Source: Phycisphaeraceae bacterium (GTDB lineage: Bacteria > Planctomycetota > Phycisphaerae > Phycisphaerales > Phycisphaeraceae). Taken from it: a DNA stretch of 64,000 nucleotides. The stretch's first letter is position 1, and each line of letters opens with the position of its first letter. The position numbers were made by a program, and so were the translations under genes. Positions 25,413 through 33,169 of the stretch are shown one piece after another. The stretch covers positions 1 to 64,000 of the forward strand of contig JANQSF010000157.1 of the NCBI GenBank assembly GCA_028284155.1, written 5' to 3'. Below the pieces are notes generated by a model. It had not been told where the DNA came from. It ran no database searches and saw only the letters and a list, made by a program, of their open reading frames with translations.

Positions 25413-25943
25413 CTACTCGGCGGCGAATACCTCTTGGATGGTCACCCGACCCGTGATCGCGGCGACTGTCACGCGGTAAGCCGTGTCCTCGGCTTCAAGA
25501 TCAATCGTGCCGCCCGTGCTCGGCGCGCCCAGCGCGTCGAATTCGATCGTGTTGCTGCCGCCGAAGTCGACCGCGCTGATCGTCACGCCGTTGAACCGTC
25601 GGTCGTTCGCGAAGTCCACGATGTAGTTCGGGCCTTCGCTGCCGCCCTTCCACGCGACGCTGAGAATCAGGCCGGTCTCGTCCGTGAGGTAGTACTGGTT
25701 CTTGTCCAGGTCGATGACGAAGCGCCGGCTGCTCTGCGCGGCGATCGCGTCGTTCTGCGCGTAGAGCATGTCGGTCAGCACCATTCGCCCGGCGGCCTGC
25801 ACACCCATCTCACCCTGATCCAGCATGACTGGCACGACAAACGCGCTGGCGATGCCCACGATCGTCACGACCACCAACACCTCGACAAGTGTGAAGGCGC
25901 GTGGACGAACGGCGGATCGTGATGTCGTGTGCGTTTTTGTCAT
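25413..25943 (-). CDS. GspH-like pseudopilin
   Basis: A 176-residue prepilin: AFTLVEVLVVVTIVGIASAF is the class III leader and N-terminal helix, with Ala at -1, Phe at +1 and Glu at +5. The C-terminal region is beta-rich (RRFVIDLDKNQYYLTDETGL, NTIEFDALGAP, YRVTVAAITGRVTI), the GspH/FimT pattern of minor pseudopilins. It sits between the small membrane protein and pilM in the run. Ala rather than Gly at the cleavage position is unusual for well-studied systems but recurs in this window. Confidence 0.88.
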   Translation of the reverse strand: MTKTHTTSRSAVRPRAFTLVEVLVVVTIVGIASAFVVPVMLDQGEMGVQAAGRMVLTDMLYAQNDAIAAQSSRRFVIDLDKNQYYLTDETGLILSVAWKGGSEGPNYIVDFANDRRFNGVTISAVDFGGSNTIEFDALGAPSTGGTIDLEAEDTAYRVTVAAITGRVTIQEVFAAE

Positions 25944-25986
25944 ATGCCGTCATACCCGGGGGTGAATGGATATCGCGCGGCGTCGA

Positions 25987-26271
25987 TCAGTCGATCGACT
26001 TGCCGCCTTCGACGCGGACGCGCGCCTGACCGCTCTTGAACATCGCGGTCAGACCGGCCACGCTGCGGTTGACAGCCTGCATCTCGCGGATCATTTCCTT
26101 GCGCTGCGCGGCGGCGTTCGGGATGCCGGCCGGCGCGGCTTGCGCGTCTTGCGCCAGGTCAACCGCCGGGCCGCCGGTCGGCACGCCGGCCGTCCAGATC
26201 GTCCACAGGTTGAGCGTGAGCAGGACGGCGATGACCGTGAGCACGCCGTTGAGGTACTTGATGGATCGCAT
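25987..26271 (-). CDS. Small single-span protein of the pilus/secretion run, unknown
   Basis: A 94-residue protein: MRSIKYLNGVLTVIAVLLTL with NLWTIW is an N-terminal membrane anchor. It is followed by an Ala/Pro-rich stretch and a helical end (AAQRKEMIREMQAVNRSVAG, LTAMFKSGQARVRVEGGK) that may form a coiled coil. AAGGG precedes the ATG at 26271. It lies between two pseudopilin genes and does not resemble GspI, GspJ, GspK or PilP. It could be a periplasmic tether or adaptor of this lineage. Confidence 0.75.
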   Translation of the reverse strand: MRSIKYLNGVLTVIAVLLTLNLWTIWTAGVPTGGPAVDLAQDAQAAPAGIPNAAAQRKEMIREMQAVNRSVAGLTAMFKSGQARVRVEGGKSID

Positions 26272-26463
26272 AGGTTGGCCCTTACAGGATGCAGGCCGCG
26301 CACGGCCGACCCGGGGTGGGGCGGGCGTCGAAGCCATTGGGTTGCTCATCGGCGCATTCATGGAGTGACTTGGGTCGGGGCTTGGACCGGGTCGGAGAAT
26401 CCCAGCCGGTGACGCGGGCCGACGCGGTCGCCGGCCGACACGGTTGCCTCCCGTTGCCCTGGG

Positions 26464-26988
26464 TCAGTAGTCGATGAACGCGGTGCCGGCGCTGTCGTTG
26501 CCGTCGTTGTTCGGCGCGAACTTGCCGGTTGCGGCCTGGTACACCCAGCCGGTCGAGTCGTCGCCCATGTTGGGGAACGCCGCGCCGTTGGCCAGCGTCG
26601 TGATCGTGTCCAGACCGCTGATCGGGTTATCGGGCATCCGCCGCAGGTATGGCCCAAGCGGGTAGCTCGACGAAGCGGTGGCGTTCGTCGCGCCGTACGG
26701 GTTGCTGAAAGTCAACATCTGCGACAGGAAGACTGCCTCGGTCGGCACGGCGCTGCGATTGCCGCCCGGGTAGCCCGGCGCGGTGCCGATGTGATCGACC
26801 TGGTACGCCACGATCTGGCTGCGCATGAAGCGCACGTCTTCTTTGAGCGTGTTCTCGCGGGCCATCGTGGTCGCGTTGGTCAATGACGGCACGACCAACG
26901 CCGCCAGGATGCCGAGCACGACCACGACGATCATGATCTCGACCAGCGTGAAGGCGGTTCGGCGATGTGGGGGTCGGCGTCTGGGCAT
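26464..26988 (-). CDS. GspG-like pseudopilin, second copy
   Basis: A 174-residue pseudopilin. The leader RRTAFTLVEIMIVVVVLGIL has Ala at -1, then Phe and Glu+5. The helix is followed by a region of GspG type (LKEDVRFMRSQIVAYQVDHI with GTAPGYPGG) and a C-terminus rich in Asn/Gly/Asp (FAPNNDGNDSAGTAFIDY) that could bind Ca2+ as in major pseudopilins. ATG 26988 is preferred because the leader should be short; ATG 27021 adds eleven residues. It probably forms part of the pseudopilus with the gene at 27091. Confidence 0.85.
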   Translation of the reverse strand: MPRRRPPHRRTAFTLVEIMIVVVVLGILAALVVPSLTNATTMARENTLKEDVRFMRSQIVAYQVDHIGTAPGYPGGNRSAVPTEAVFLSQMLTFSNPYGATNATASSSYPLGPYLRRMPDNPISGLDTITTLANGAAFPNMGDDSTGWVYQAATGKFAPNNDGNDSAGTAFIDY

Positions 26989-27090
26989 GAGCGATTGGCG
27001 GCCTGGGAAGTTGACTGACATCACGAGGCGGCGCAAGAAAAGGACCAGCCGACCGTCAAGTCGGCTGGCCCGTATTGGCTTAGCTACGGA

Positions 27091-27555
27091 TTACGGCAGT
27101 TGCACGTAGTCGGTCGCGTCCAGACCCAACGCGGTCGGGTCAGCCGTGTTCGGCAGGACCAACAGGATTTCGCCCGTGGTTTGGTTATACTGCCAACCCA
27201 CACCGGCGGCCGCCGCGGCGGCGACGTTGTCCGTGCCCATGAACGGGTTCGTCGGCGCCTTCTGGAGGTATTCGCCGAACGAGCCGGAGGCATTGAGCGT
27301 GCCGTCGTTGTCCGTCTTCTGGGTGAGCTGATCCCAACTCGTGACGAGGTCGGGATATGTCTGCATGTGCTGCACCTTGTAAAGTTCAAGCTGCGAGCGG
27401 ATGGTCTGCAACTGCGAGACCGTGCTGGACGCACGGGCCGCGTCGCTGGCGGTCGAGAACTGCGGGATGACGATCGCGGCGAGGATGCCGAGGATCACCA
27501 CCACGATCAGAATCTCGACCAGGGTGAAGCCTTGATTGCGTTTGCGTGCCGACAT
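27091..27555 (-). CDS. gspG: Major pseudopilin, GspG family
   Basis: A 154-residue pseudopilin with a canonical leader MSARKRNQGFTLVEILIVVV: Gly at -1, Phe at +1, Glu at +5. After the helix (ILAAIVIPQFSTASDAAR) it has the GspG pattern STVSQLQTIRSQLELYKVQH and QTYPDLVTSW. The C-terminal NPFMG and WQYNQTTGEILLV are also typical. GAGGAG is eight bases before the ATG, the best ribosome site of the run, fitting a highly made structural subunit. It is the first gene of the fifteen-gene minus-strand series. Confidence 0.92.
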   Translation of the reverse strand: MSARKRNQGFTLVEILIVVVILGILAAIVIPQFSTASDAARASSTVSQLQTIRSQLELYKVQHMQTYPDLVTSWDQLTQKTDNDGTLNASGSFGEYLQKAPTNPFMGTDNVAAAAAAGVGWQYNQTTGEILLVLPNTADPTALGLDATDYVQLP

Positions 27556-28259
27556 TGACAATTCTCCTCTAAGTGTGACCTTTGAAACGGACCAAACCCT
27601 TCGTTCGTGGCGCGGCCCAACGTGAGCCGGCCGTACGTTGCACTACTGTCTTGCCTTGCACGGCCCGCGACCGCCCCCATTCCGTGACGACTTCCGTGTC
27701 CAGGTGGCCGCTGCCGCGAACGTTTCAGGCATTGCATCGTCATCGCGTTATTCCGACTTGACGGCTTAGGCCGACGAATCGTCAACGACACGACCGGTAA
27801 TCGTTACAGACGGAACCGGCCCATCGCTGCGTCGCGATGACAACCGCAAGCAGACGATTCGCCACTCCAATTGACAAGCCTTGGGGTCGGAACAACCCCA
27901 CACGTCATCCGGAAGCGCCCCGTCAAATGGAAAGCATGAACTAATCGATACAGAACTGTCGAAGTGAGTGGGCCATGCACGAGCCGAATGGATGTGGTCT
28001 GTTCGCAGATGAGGCCTTGCGAGCGACGCGTGCGGGTCGCGTGTTAACCGGTCGTATTCTCATTCGCGCGTCGGTGCTTTCTCCCGACCGCCCCGTCCAG
28101 AATCGTCGTCGGATTATCAGACGCAGCGACGTGCGAATCCGCACCAGGACAGTCGGATTGGGGGTAAACCCTCATTCAGCCACGTGGGGTCAGCGGCCGG
28201 TCGGGAACGTGCGATACCGTATCTGTTGTTGTACTCGTGAGAGTTGGACCGCGACATCG
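27556..28259. other. 704-base non-coding divergent region upstream of gspG
   Basis: Apart from the gspG ribosome site at its left edge, I see no supportable gene. A frame open from 27975 continues into the prepilin-like gene at 28260, but its first 95 codons lack secretory or conserved features. The region must carry the promoter of the pilus/secretion run and probably that of the divergent gene; no convincing -35/-10 pair was found. A TTGACA at about 27873 has no partner at the right distance. Confidence 0.5.
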
Positions 28260-29015
28260 ATGCGCGCGCAAAAGCCCAACCCGATTCAGCGGCCCAAGGT
28301 TGCGGTCGCCTTTACGCTCATCGAGCTGCTGGTGGTCATTGCGCTGGTGTCGATCCTGATTGGCCTAATCCTCTTTGCGCTCGGCCGAGTACGCGACACC
28401 GCCCGCGAAACGGCTTGCGCGTCAAACCTGCACCAGATCGGCAACGGCGTGACGGACTACGCATTGGATAACTACGGCAACCTGCCGACGCGATACAACG
28501 CGCCCGGTCTTGCCTTCGACTCATTCTGGATGCGCGCACCCGACGAGCAGTTCGTCAACCTCGGCCTGCTGATGGACCGCGGCGGCGCGGCCGAGATGTT
28601 CTATTGCCCGACACAGACAGCCGACACGTCGCCCGCCATCGCGCACGACTCGCCGCAGAACCCCTGGCGGGTCCACGGCATGGGCGCGAACGAGGCTCGA
28701 AGGGTCGCGCCCGTCGGCCTTAACGCGTCGTTCACCACGCGTGCCCGGGCCGGCGCACGCTGGTCGTTGCGCAACTTCAACAACAAGGTGCTCTACACCG
28801 ACTTCATCGGCGTCCGCCGGTGGGACGATTCGAATCGATTCCCCGGTGGCCTGCGGCAGCCGCATAAAGGCGAAGGCTTCAATCGTTTGTATGGAGACGG
28901 CTCGAACCACTGGCTCAGTTTTGACACGATCGACCAGGCCCAGGCCGTCACCAACGCCGCACCCAATGAAATGGACATGAGGGAGTACTTCAATCAGATG
29001 GATGTCCTGCGCTAA
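28260..29015 (+). CDS. Prepilin-type secreted protein
   Basis: The 251-residue product has a prepilin leader and helix: VAVAFTLIELLVVIALVSIL with GLILFALG, with Ala at -1. The following SNLHQIGNGVTDYALDNYGN is typical of the planctomycete prepilin-associated family, and HKGEGFNRLYGDGS near the end resembles the H-x9-DG motif with one extra residue. It is divergent from the gspG run and lies 98 bases before the two-component pair. ATG 28260 gives an 18-residue leader; the frame is open further upstream but without a leader-like start. It is probably displayed by a pilus-like machine. Confidence 0.8.
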   Translation: MRAQKPNPIQRPKVAVAFTLIELLVVIALVSILIGLILFALGRVRDTARETACASNLHQIGNGVTDYALDNYGNLPTRYNAPGLAFDSFWMRAPDEQFVNLGLLMDRGGAAEMFYCPTQTADTSPAIAHDSPQNPWRVHGMGANEARRVAPVGLNASFTTRARAGARWSLRNFNNKVLYTDFIGVRRWDDSNRFPGGLRQPHKGEGFNRLYGDGSNHWLSFDTIDQAQAVTNAAPNEMDMREYFNQMDVLR

Positions 29016-29113
29016 TGAGCTGGGCCGTGTCGGCCCGAAACAAGCCCGCGGATGGCCTGCTCGGAGGCTTTCCGCGGGATAGCGTATGCAATAATTAACT
29101 GATTAGACCCACC

Positions 29114-30829
29114 GTGCCCGACACACCCGACAACCCGCTGTCACGCCTGACCCACCAGACGTGGTTCGGCCCCGCGTTATTGGCCGGGCTGTTCGTCGTG
29201 TTGCTCGGCGGTTTGCTCTGGTTGATGCGCGACCAGGCCATGGACAGCCAGCGCGCCGACCTTGATCATAACGGCCGGGCGGCGCAGGACGCCGTGCGTC
29301 GTCGGCTGCTGGCCAATCAGCACTACCTCAACCTGCTCGCGCAGGACATGGCCCGAGACGCGCTTACCGAAAAGCTCTTTGAGCGGCGAGTGTCCAGCTA
29401 CCTGCTCGACCACCCGGAACTCGTGTCGATCGCGTTCGTGAATCCCGACGGGCAGGTCATCTGGGCGGCGCCACGCGACGTGCCGGGACAGGACGACCTG
29501 GTCGGTCTGCGCGTCACAGCGCCCGAGCCGCTAGAGGCATTGCACGGGGCGAGGCTGACCGGGCAGGCCGTCTACTCCGCGCCGTTCGATACCGTGCGCG
29601 GCGACACGGCGTTTGAGCTGCACGTCCCTGTCTACCGAGGCGACACGTTTGTCGGCACAGTGGCCGGCGCCTGCTCGCTCGAACGACTCCTGCGACACGC
29701 GATAACGCGTGAGACGTTCGCAAAGCACCGCGTCAGCGTGGTCGACGGCGCGGGCGACGCGGTCGTCACTTTCACGCTGGCCGACCCGGTCGACGATCGG
29801 CTGAGCATGACGGCCGAGCTTTCTCCGCCCGGCGACGGTCTAGCGCTGCGGCTCGACCGCTACGGCGGAGGCTTCTGGGGCTGGGGCGTGACGCTGCTGA
29901 CCGTCCTGTGTGTGAGCCTGGTGTCCGGTATGGCTTGGGGCATGTGGGCGTTGAATCGACACATCGCCCGCCGCGCCGAAGCCGAGACCGAGTTGCGCAA
30001 GGCCCGCGACGAGCTGGAAGACCGCGTCCGCGAGCGCACCGTAGACCTCGAAACCGAGATGCACGAACGCCAAAGCGCCGAACAGCGTTTGCGTCAACAT
30101 CAGGAACAACTCACGCACGTCGCGCGCGTCAGCACGATGGGCGAGATGGCGGCGGGCCTCGCACATGAACTGCACCAACCGCTTGGCGCGATCACGAGTT
30201 TCGCCGAAGGCGGCCTCATGATGATCGAAGGCGGCCTGAAAGACGCCAACGAATTGGCTGAGCCATTAAACGAGGTGTCCGAGCAGGCCCGCCGTGCGGG
30301 TCGCATCTTGCACCGCCTGCGCGAATTCGTCAGTGAGCAGCCTCAGGAGAAGTCGGTCGCGTCGATCGGCGAGTTGACGGACGAGGTCGGCCAATTGATC
30401 GACGCCGACGCCCGCCACAGCCAGATCGACCTCGACATCGACCTGCCGGGGTCACTGCCGCCGGTGCTGGTCGATCGTATCCAGGTCCAGCAGGTCCTGC
30501 TCAACCTGATGCGTAATGCGATCGAAGCGATGCAGGACACCCCGGCCGACGCCCGCAGACTGAGCGTGTCCGCCAAGCCCAACGGTGGCGAGACGGTCGA
30601 GGTCACCGTGGCCGACACCGGGCCGGGCTGCCCGCCGGACGAGATGGGCCGGGTCTTCGACGCCTTTTACACGACCAAGCCCACCGGCATGGGGATGGGC
30701 CTGTCGATCAGCCGAACCATTGTCGAGTCGCACGGCGGCCGGCTTTGGGTCGATAGTAAGAACGGTCAAGACGGTTTCACCGTCCACTTCACCCTGCCGA
30801 CCGCCGAAGCGAGGGCCGACCATGAGTAA
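29114..30829 (+). CDS. Membrane-bound sensor histidine kinase (FixL/DctB-like)
   Basis: A 571-residue kinase with membrane helix 1 at about 18-38 (FGPALLAGLFVVLLGGLLWL), a periplasmic PAS/Cache-like sensor (50-250), helix 2 at about 255-280, a coiled coil at 285-330 (RAEAETELRKARDELEDRVR), then HisKA with His351 in GEMAAGLAHELHQPLGAITS and a HATPase domain (N box NLMRNAIEAMQ, G1 VTVADTGPGCP, G2 GMGMGLSISRTIV). The kinase core resembles DctB/FixL. GTG start. Its last eight bases overlap the following regulator gene, so the two are co-translated. The signal sensed is unknown. Confidence 0.92.
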   Translation: MPDTPDNPLSRLTHQTWFGPALLAGLFVVLLGGLLWLMRDQAMDSQRADLDHNGRAAQDAVRRRLLANQHYLNLLAQDMARDALTEKLFERRVSSYLLDHPELVSIAFVNPDGQVIWAAPRDVPGQDDLVGLRVTAPEPLEALHGARLTGQAVYSAPFDTVRGDTAFELHVPVYRGDTFVGTVAGACSLERLLRHAITRETFAKHRVSVVDGAGDAVVTFTLADPVDDRLSMTAELSPPGDGLALRLDRYGGGFWGWGVTLLTVLCVSLVSGMAWGMWALNRHIARRAEAETELRKARDELEDRVRERTVDLETEMHERQSAEQRLRQHQEQLTHVARVSTMGEMAAGLAHELHQPLGAITSFAEGGLMMIEGGLKDANELAEPLNEVSEQARRAGRILHRLREFVSEQPQEKSVASIGELTDEVGQLIDADARHSQIDLDIDLPGSLPPVLVDRIQVQQVLLNLMRNAIEAMQDTPADARRLSVSAKPNGGETVEVTVADTGPGCPPDEMGRVFDAFYTTKPTGMGMGLSISRTIVESHGGRLWVDSKNGQDGFTVHFTLPTAEARADHE

Positions 30830-31472
30830 CAACGGGAACAACGGAACGCCGCAGACGCTCGATACGGCCAAGCCCGTCGTGTTCATCGTTGATGACGACG
30901 ACGGCATGCGACGCGGCCTGGAGTTCCTGCTCAAACAGGCGGGGCATCAGGTCTGCGCACTCGACTCAGCCCAGGCGTTTCTCGACACATACCAGCCGCA
31001 GATGCGCGGCTGTGTCCTGCTTGACGTGCGCATGCCGGGGATGAGCGGACTCGAGTTGCAGGAACACCTCGCGGCCGAACGCGTCAAGGTGCCGGTCATC
31101 ATCCTCACCGCGTACGCCGACGTGCCGATGGCCGTGCGCGCCATGCACGCCGGCGTGTTCGACTTCTTCGAAAAGCCGTTCGACCGCCACCGCCTGATCG
31201 ACCGCGTCCGCCAGGCGATAGACAAAGACACGCGCTCCCATTACGAAGACGAAAAACTCGAGTCGATCGAGACGTGTATCCAACGGCTCTCACCGCGCGA
31301 GCGCGAGGTGATGGAGTTGGTCGTCACCGGCGCGCTCAACAAAGAGATCGCCGACATGCTCGGCATCAGCATCAAGACCGTCGAGAATCATCGTGCACGC
31401 GTCATGCAGAAGATGGAGGCCGAGTACGTCGCCGACCTGGTGCGCATGGCGATGATGGTGGGGATAAATTGA
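30822..31472 (+). CDS. FixJ-like response regulator (receiver plus LuxR-type HTH)
   Basis: A 216-residue regulator. The receiver domain has the acidic cluster VDDDDG and phospho-acceptor D68 in LLDVRMPGMSG, the Thr switch in LTAYAD and the Lys in FFEKPF. The C-terminal HTH is GerE/LuxR type (LSPREREVMELVVTGALNKE then IADMLGISIKTVENHRARVM), as in FixJ/TodT. ATG lies inside the kinase gene. It should activate transcription once phosphorylated by the kinase; targets are unknown, but the prepilin-like gene is the immediate upstream neighbour. Confidence 0.94.
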   Translation: MSNNGNNGTPQTLDTAKPVVFIVDDDDGMRRGLEFLLKQAGHQVCALDSAQAFLDTYQPQMRGCVLLDVRMPGMSGLELQEHLAAERVKVPVIILTAYADVPMAVRAMHAGVFDFFEKPFDRHRLIDRVRQAIDKDTRSHYEDEKLESIETCIQRLSPREREVMELVVTGALNKEIADMLGISIKTVENHRARVMQKMEAEYVADLVRMAMMVGIN

Positions 31473-31480
31473 ATGCAAAT

Positions 31481-31634
31481 TGCAAAATGCAAAACTCAAA
31501 ATGCGGAGAAGGGTTGAAGCGTTATTCGACGTTTGGTCCCCCCGTTTAGCGGCGTGCCCGCAGGGCCGCCTTCCGCACGGTGCCCTTCAAAACTCGCGCC
31601 CCCACGTCCAACTCCGAATTTGCATTTTGCATTG
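31481..31634. repeat. AT-rich inverted GCAAAAT repeat with embedded 33-base repeat
   Basis: The left arm (about 31481-31506) has ATGCAAATTGCAAAATGC and the right arm (about 31611-31634) has CCGAATTTGCATTTTGCATT, imperfectly complementary. Between them 31542-31574 is copy 2 of the repeat at 7788. The right arm plus its flank (CCAACTCCG) matches the left arm of the 36856 element in reverse. AT-rich repeats stand out in this GC-rich DNA. Confidence 0.65.
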
Positions 31635-31659
31635 ATTGTCACCCTCTAGGGTGACAATC
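31634..31659 (-). terminator. Hairpin across the xer recombinase stop codon
   Basis: GATTGTCACCC at 31634-31644 and GGGTGACAATC at 31649-31659 form an 11-bp stem with loop TCTA. It covers the TGA stop (31639-31641). No U-run follows in the minus direction, so rho-independent termination is doubtful; it may shape the mRNA 3' end. Confidence 0.45.
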
Positions 31660-32676
31660 CGCAATCACCTTCTTCAACCGACTTGAATCGACGTGCGTGT
31701 AGATCTGCGTCGTCTTGATATTCGAGTGGCCCAGCAGTTCCTGCACGACGCGCAGGTCGGCGCCGCCGGCCAGCAAGTGCGTCGCGAACGAGTGGCGGAG
31801 GATGTGCGGGTGGACGTGGCCGAGCCCCGCACGCTTGGCGTACTTCGTCACGACCTGCCAGACGACGATCCGTGTGATCGGCGAGCCGGTACGCGACAGC
31901 AGCAGTCGATTCGTTTTCTTGTCCTCGCGGCAGAGCCTCGGCCGAAGCTCGTCGAGATACACGCGCGCCGCGTCGAGCGCCGGTCGGCCGATCGGCACGA
32001 TGCGCTCCTTGTTGCCCTTGCCGATGACGCGCGCCACGCCCAGGTCGAAGTGCAGCCGGTCGCAGTCCAGCTCAGCCAACTCGCTGGCGCGCAGCCCGCC
32101 GGCGTAAAGCAGTTCGAGCAGGGCGCGGTCGCGCTCAAACAGTTTGTCACTGGGCGCCGGCGTCTCGACCAGCTTGCGCATCTGGTTCGGGCCCAGCACG
32201 TGCGGCAAGGTCTGCCACGCGTGCGGCTGCGTCAGCAGTTCTGCTGGGTTGCTCTCAAGGTGACCGACCGACGTCGCAAACCGCCCGAATACGCGGAACG
32301 TCGCGACGTGCCGCGCGATCGTGCTCACGGCGTAGTTCTGCGCATCCATGTCGCGCAGGTATTCGGCGATCAGATCGATCGTCAGGTCCCGCCAGCTTGT
32401 GAATCGTTTGTACTGAAGCCAGACCCAAAGGTCGCGCAGGTCGCCCGCGTACGCCGCGATCGTGGCCGAGGCGAAGCCGCATTCCACCTTGCAGTAGGTC
32501 AGGAAGTCACGTACCGGTGCGTCGAAGCCGGTCGGGCTCGGCTTGGCCGGCTGAGTCGGCGTGGGCCGAGGCTGCGACGCCGGGGGCGCCCCCGGGGGCG
32601 GGGGCGACGGGTTGGCCGAAGAGGGTGAGTCGGATCTGGGCTCGCTGTTCCGCCTGGATGCTGTAGTACGTCGCAC
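31639..32676 (-). CDS. Tyrosine recombinase XerC/XerD family
   Basis: The domain order is a SAM-like N-terminal core-binding region (VRDFLTYCKVECGFASATIA) then a catalytic domain with the residue set of tyrosine recombinases: Arg in AGGLRASELAEL, Lys in GKGNKERIVPIG, HxxR in HPHILRHSFATHLLAGG, His in LLGHSNIKTTQIYTHV, with Tyr in QIYTH. These proteins resolve chromosome dimers at dif. The start is unclear: GTG 32676 is proposed here, ATG 32757 is possible, and upstream residues are Pro/Ser-rich. The N-terminal part overlaps the small gene at 32507 in another frame. XerC versus XerD cannot be told from this copy alone. Confidence 0.9.
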   Translation of the reverse strand: MRRTTASRRNSEPRSDSPSSANPSPPPPGAPPASQPRPTPTQPAKPSPTGFDAPVRDFLTYCKVECGFASATIAAYAGDLRDLWVWLQYKRFTSWRDLTIDLIAEYLRDMDAQNYAVSTIARHVATFRVFGRFATSVGHLESNPAELLTQPHAWQTLPHVLGPNQMRKLVETPAPSDKLFERDRALLELLYAGGLRASELAELDCDRLHFDLGVARVIGKGNKERIVPIGRPALDAARVYLDELRPRLCREDKKTNRLLLSRTGSPITRIVVWQVVTKYAKRAGLGHVHPHILRHSFATHLLAGGADLRVVQELLGHSNIKTTQIYTHVDSSRLKKVIADCHPRG

Positions 32677-32812
32677 AGCACGCGTGGTTTTCGAGACAGG
32701 TGCCGATGGCTTCGTGCATCCGTCCGAGCGAGAAATGTGACGCGCATCTTGGGTCATCGAGGTCGATAAACGGGCACGGCTGAGGGTCGTCCTGACGACG
32801 CGTGCGGGCCAT
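32507..32812 (-). CDS. Small Cys-containing conserved protein overlapping the recombinase gene
   Basis: A 101-residue protein: MARTRRQDDPQPCPFIDLDD, then PRCASHFSLGRMHEAIGTCL and ENHACCATYYSIQAEQRAQI. Its five cysteines with a conserved-looking histidine could bind metal. AAGGA precedes ATG 32812 at good spacing, a better ribosome site than any xer start. The last 30 residues are Ala/Pro/Gly-rich and are encoded in the region where the recombinase frame is Pro-rich, so the end of this gene overlaps the recombinase's linker by about 170 bases with the start used here. Unknown function. Confidence 0.65.
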   Translation of the reverse strand: MARTRRQDDPQPCPFIDLDDPRCASHFSLGRMHEAIGTCLENHACCATYYSIQAEQRAQIRLTLFGQPVAPAPGGAPGVAASAHADSAGQAEPDRLRRTGT

Positions 32813-32933
32813 GATTGCATCCTTGCAAGGGCGACACGAACCATTAACCATCATCGGCCAACCACGCGGCAGAGCGTGAAAGAGCGCCACGCGTGGCGGA
32901 ATCCCACATTGATTCTTGGCTGATGGGCCTGCG

Positions 32934-33134
32934 TTACGGGAATCCCACTTTGAAATGCGCGCAGAACTGGGCCAGTTCCCTTTCCCCGTCCGGTTCACTT
33001 GCGACCTCCAAAATTGAACGATTCTTGAGTGCTGGTATACGCACTTTGACCCACTCACTCAAGTTGGGCTGGCCGGTCTGACGTAACCAGACTTTGACTT
33101 GGTTCGGTAGTTCATCGAATGCGGCATAAGTCAT
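32934..33134 (-). CDS. Possible small protein, unknown
   Basis: A 66-residue frame (MTYAAFDELPNQVKVWLRQT, then PNLSEWVKVRIPALKNRSIL and ELAQFCAHFKVGF). Amino-acid composition is balanced and less Arg/Pro-rich than the frame shadows nearby, which favours a real gene, and the surrounding DNA is a little less GC-rich than its neighbours. No clear ribosome site was seen. It lies in the gap between the large lipoprotein and the Cys-rich protein. It could be a remnant of a longer gene. Confidence 0.4.
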   Translation of the reverse strand: MTYAAFDELPNQVKVWLRQTGQPNLSEWVKVRIPALKNRSILEVASEPDGERELAQFCAHFKVGFP

Positions 33135-33169
33135 GGCTACATCAAAACTGGTCTTGTCGGGATTATCGC

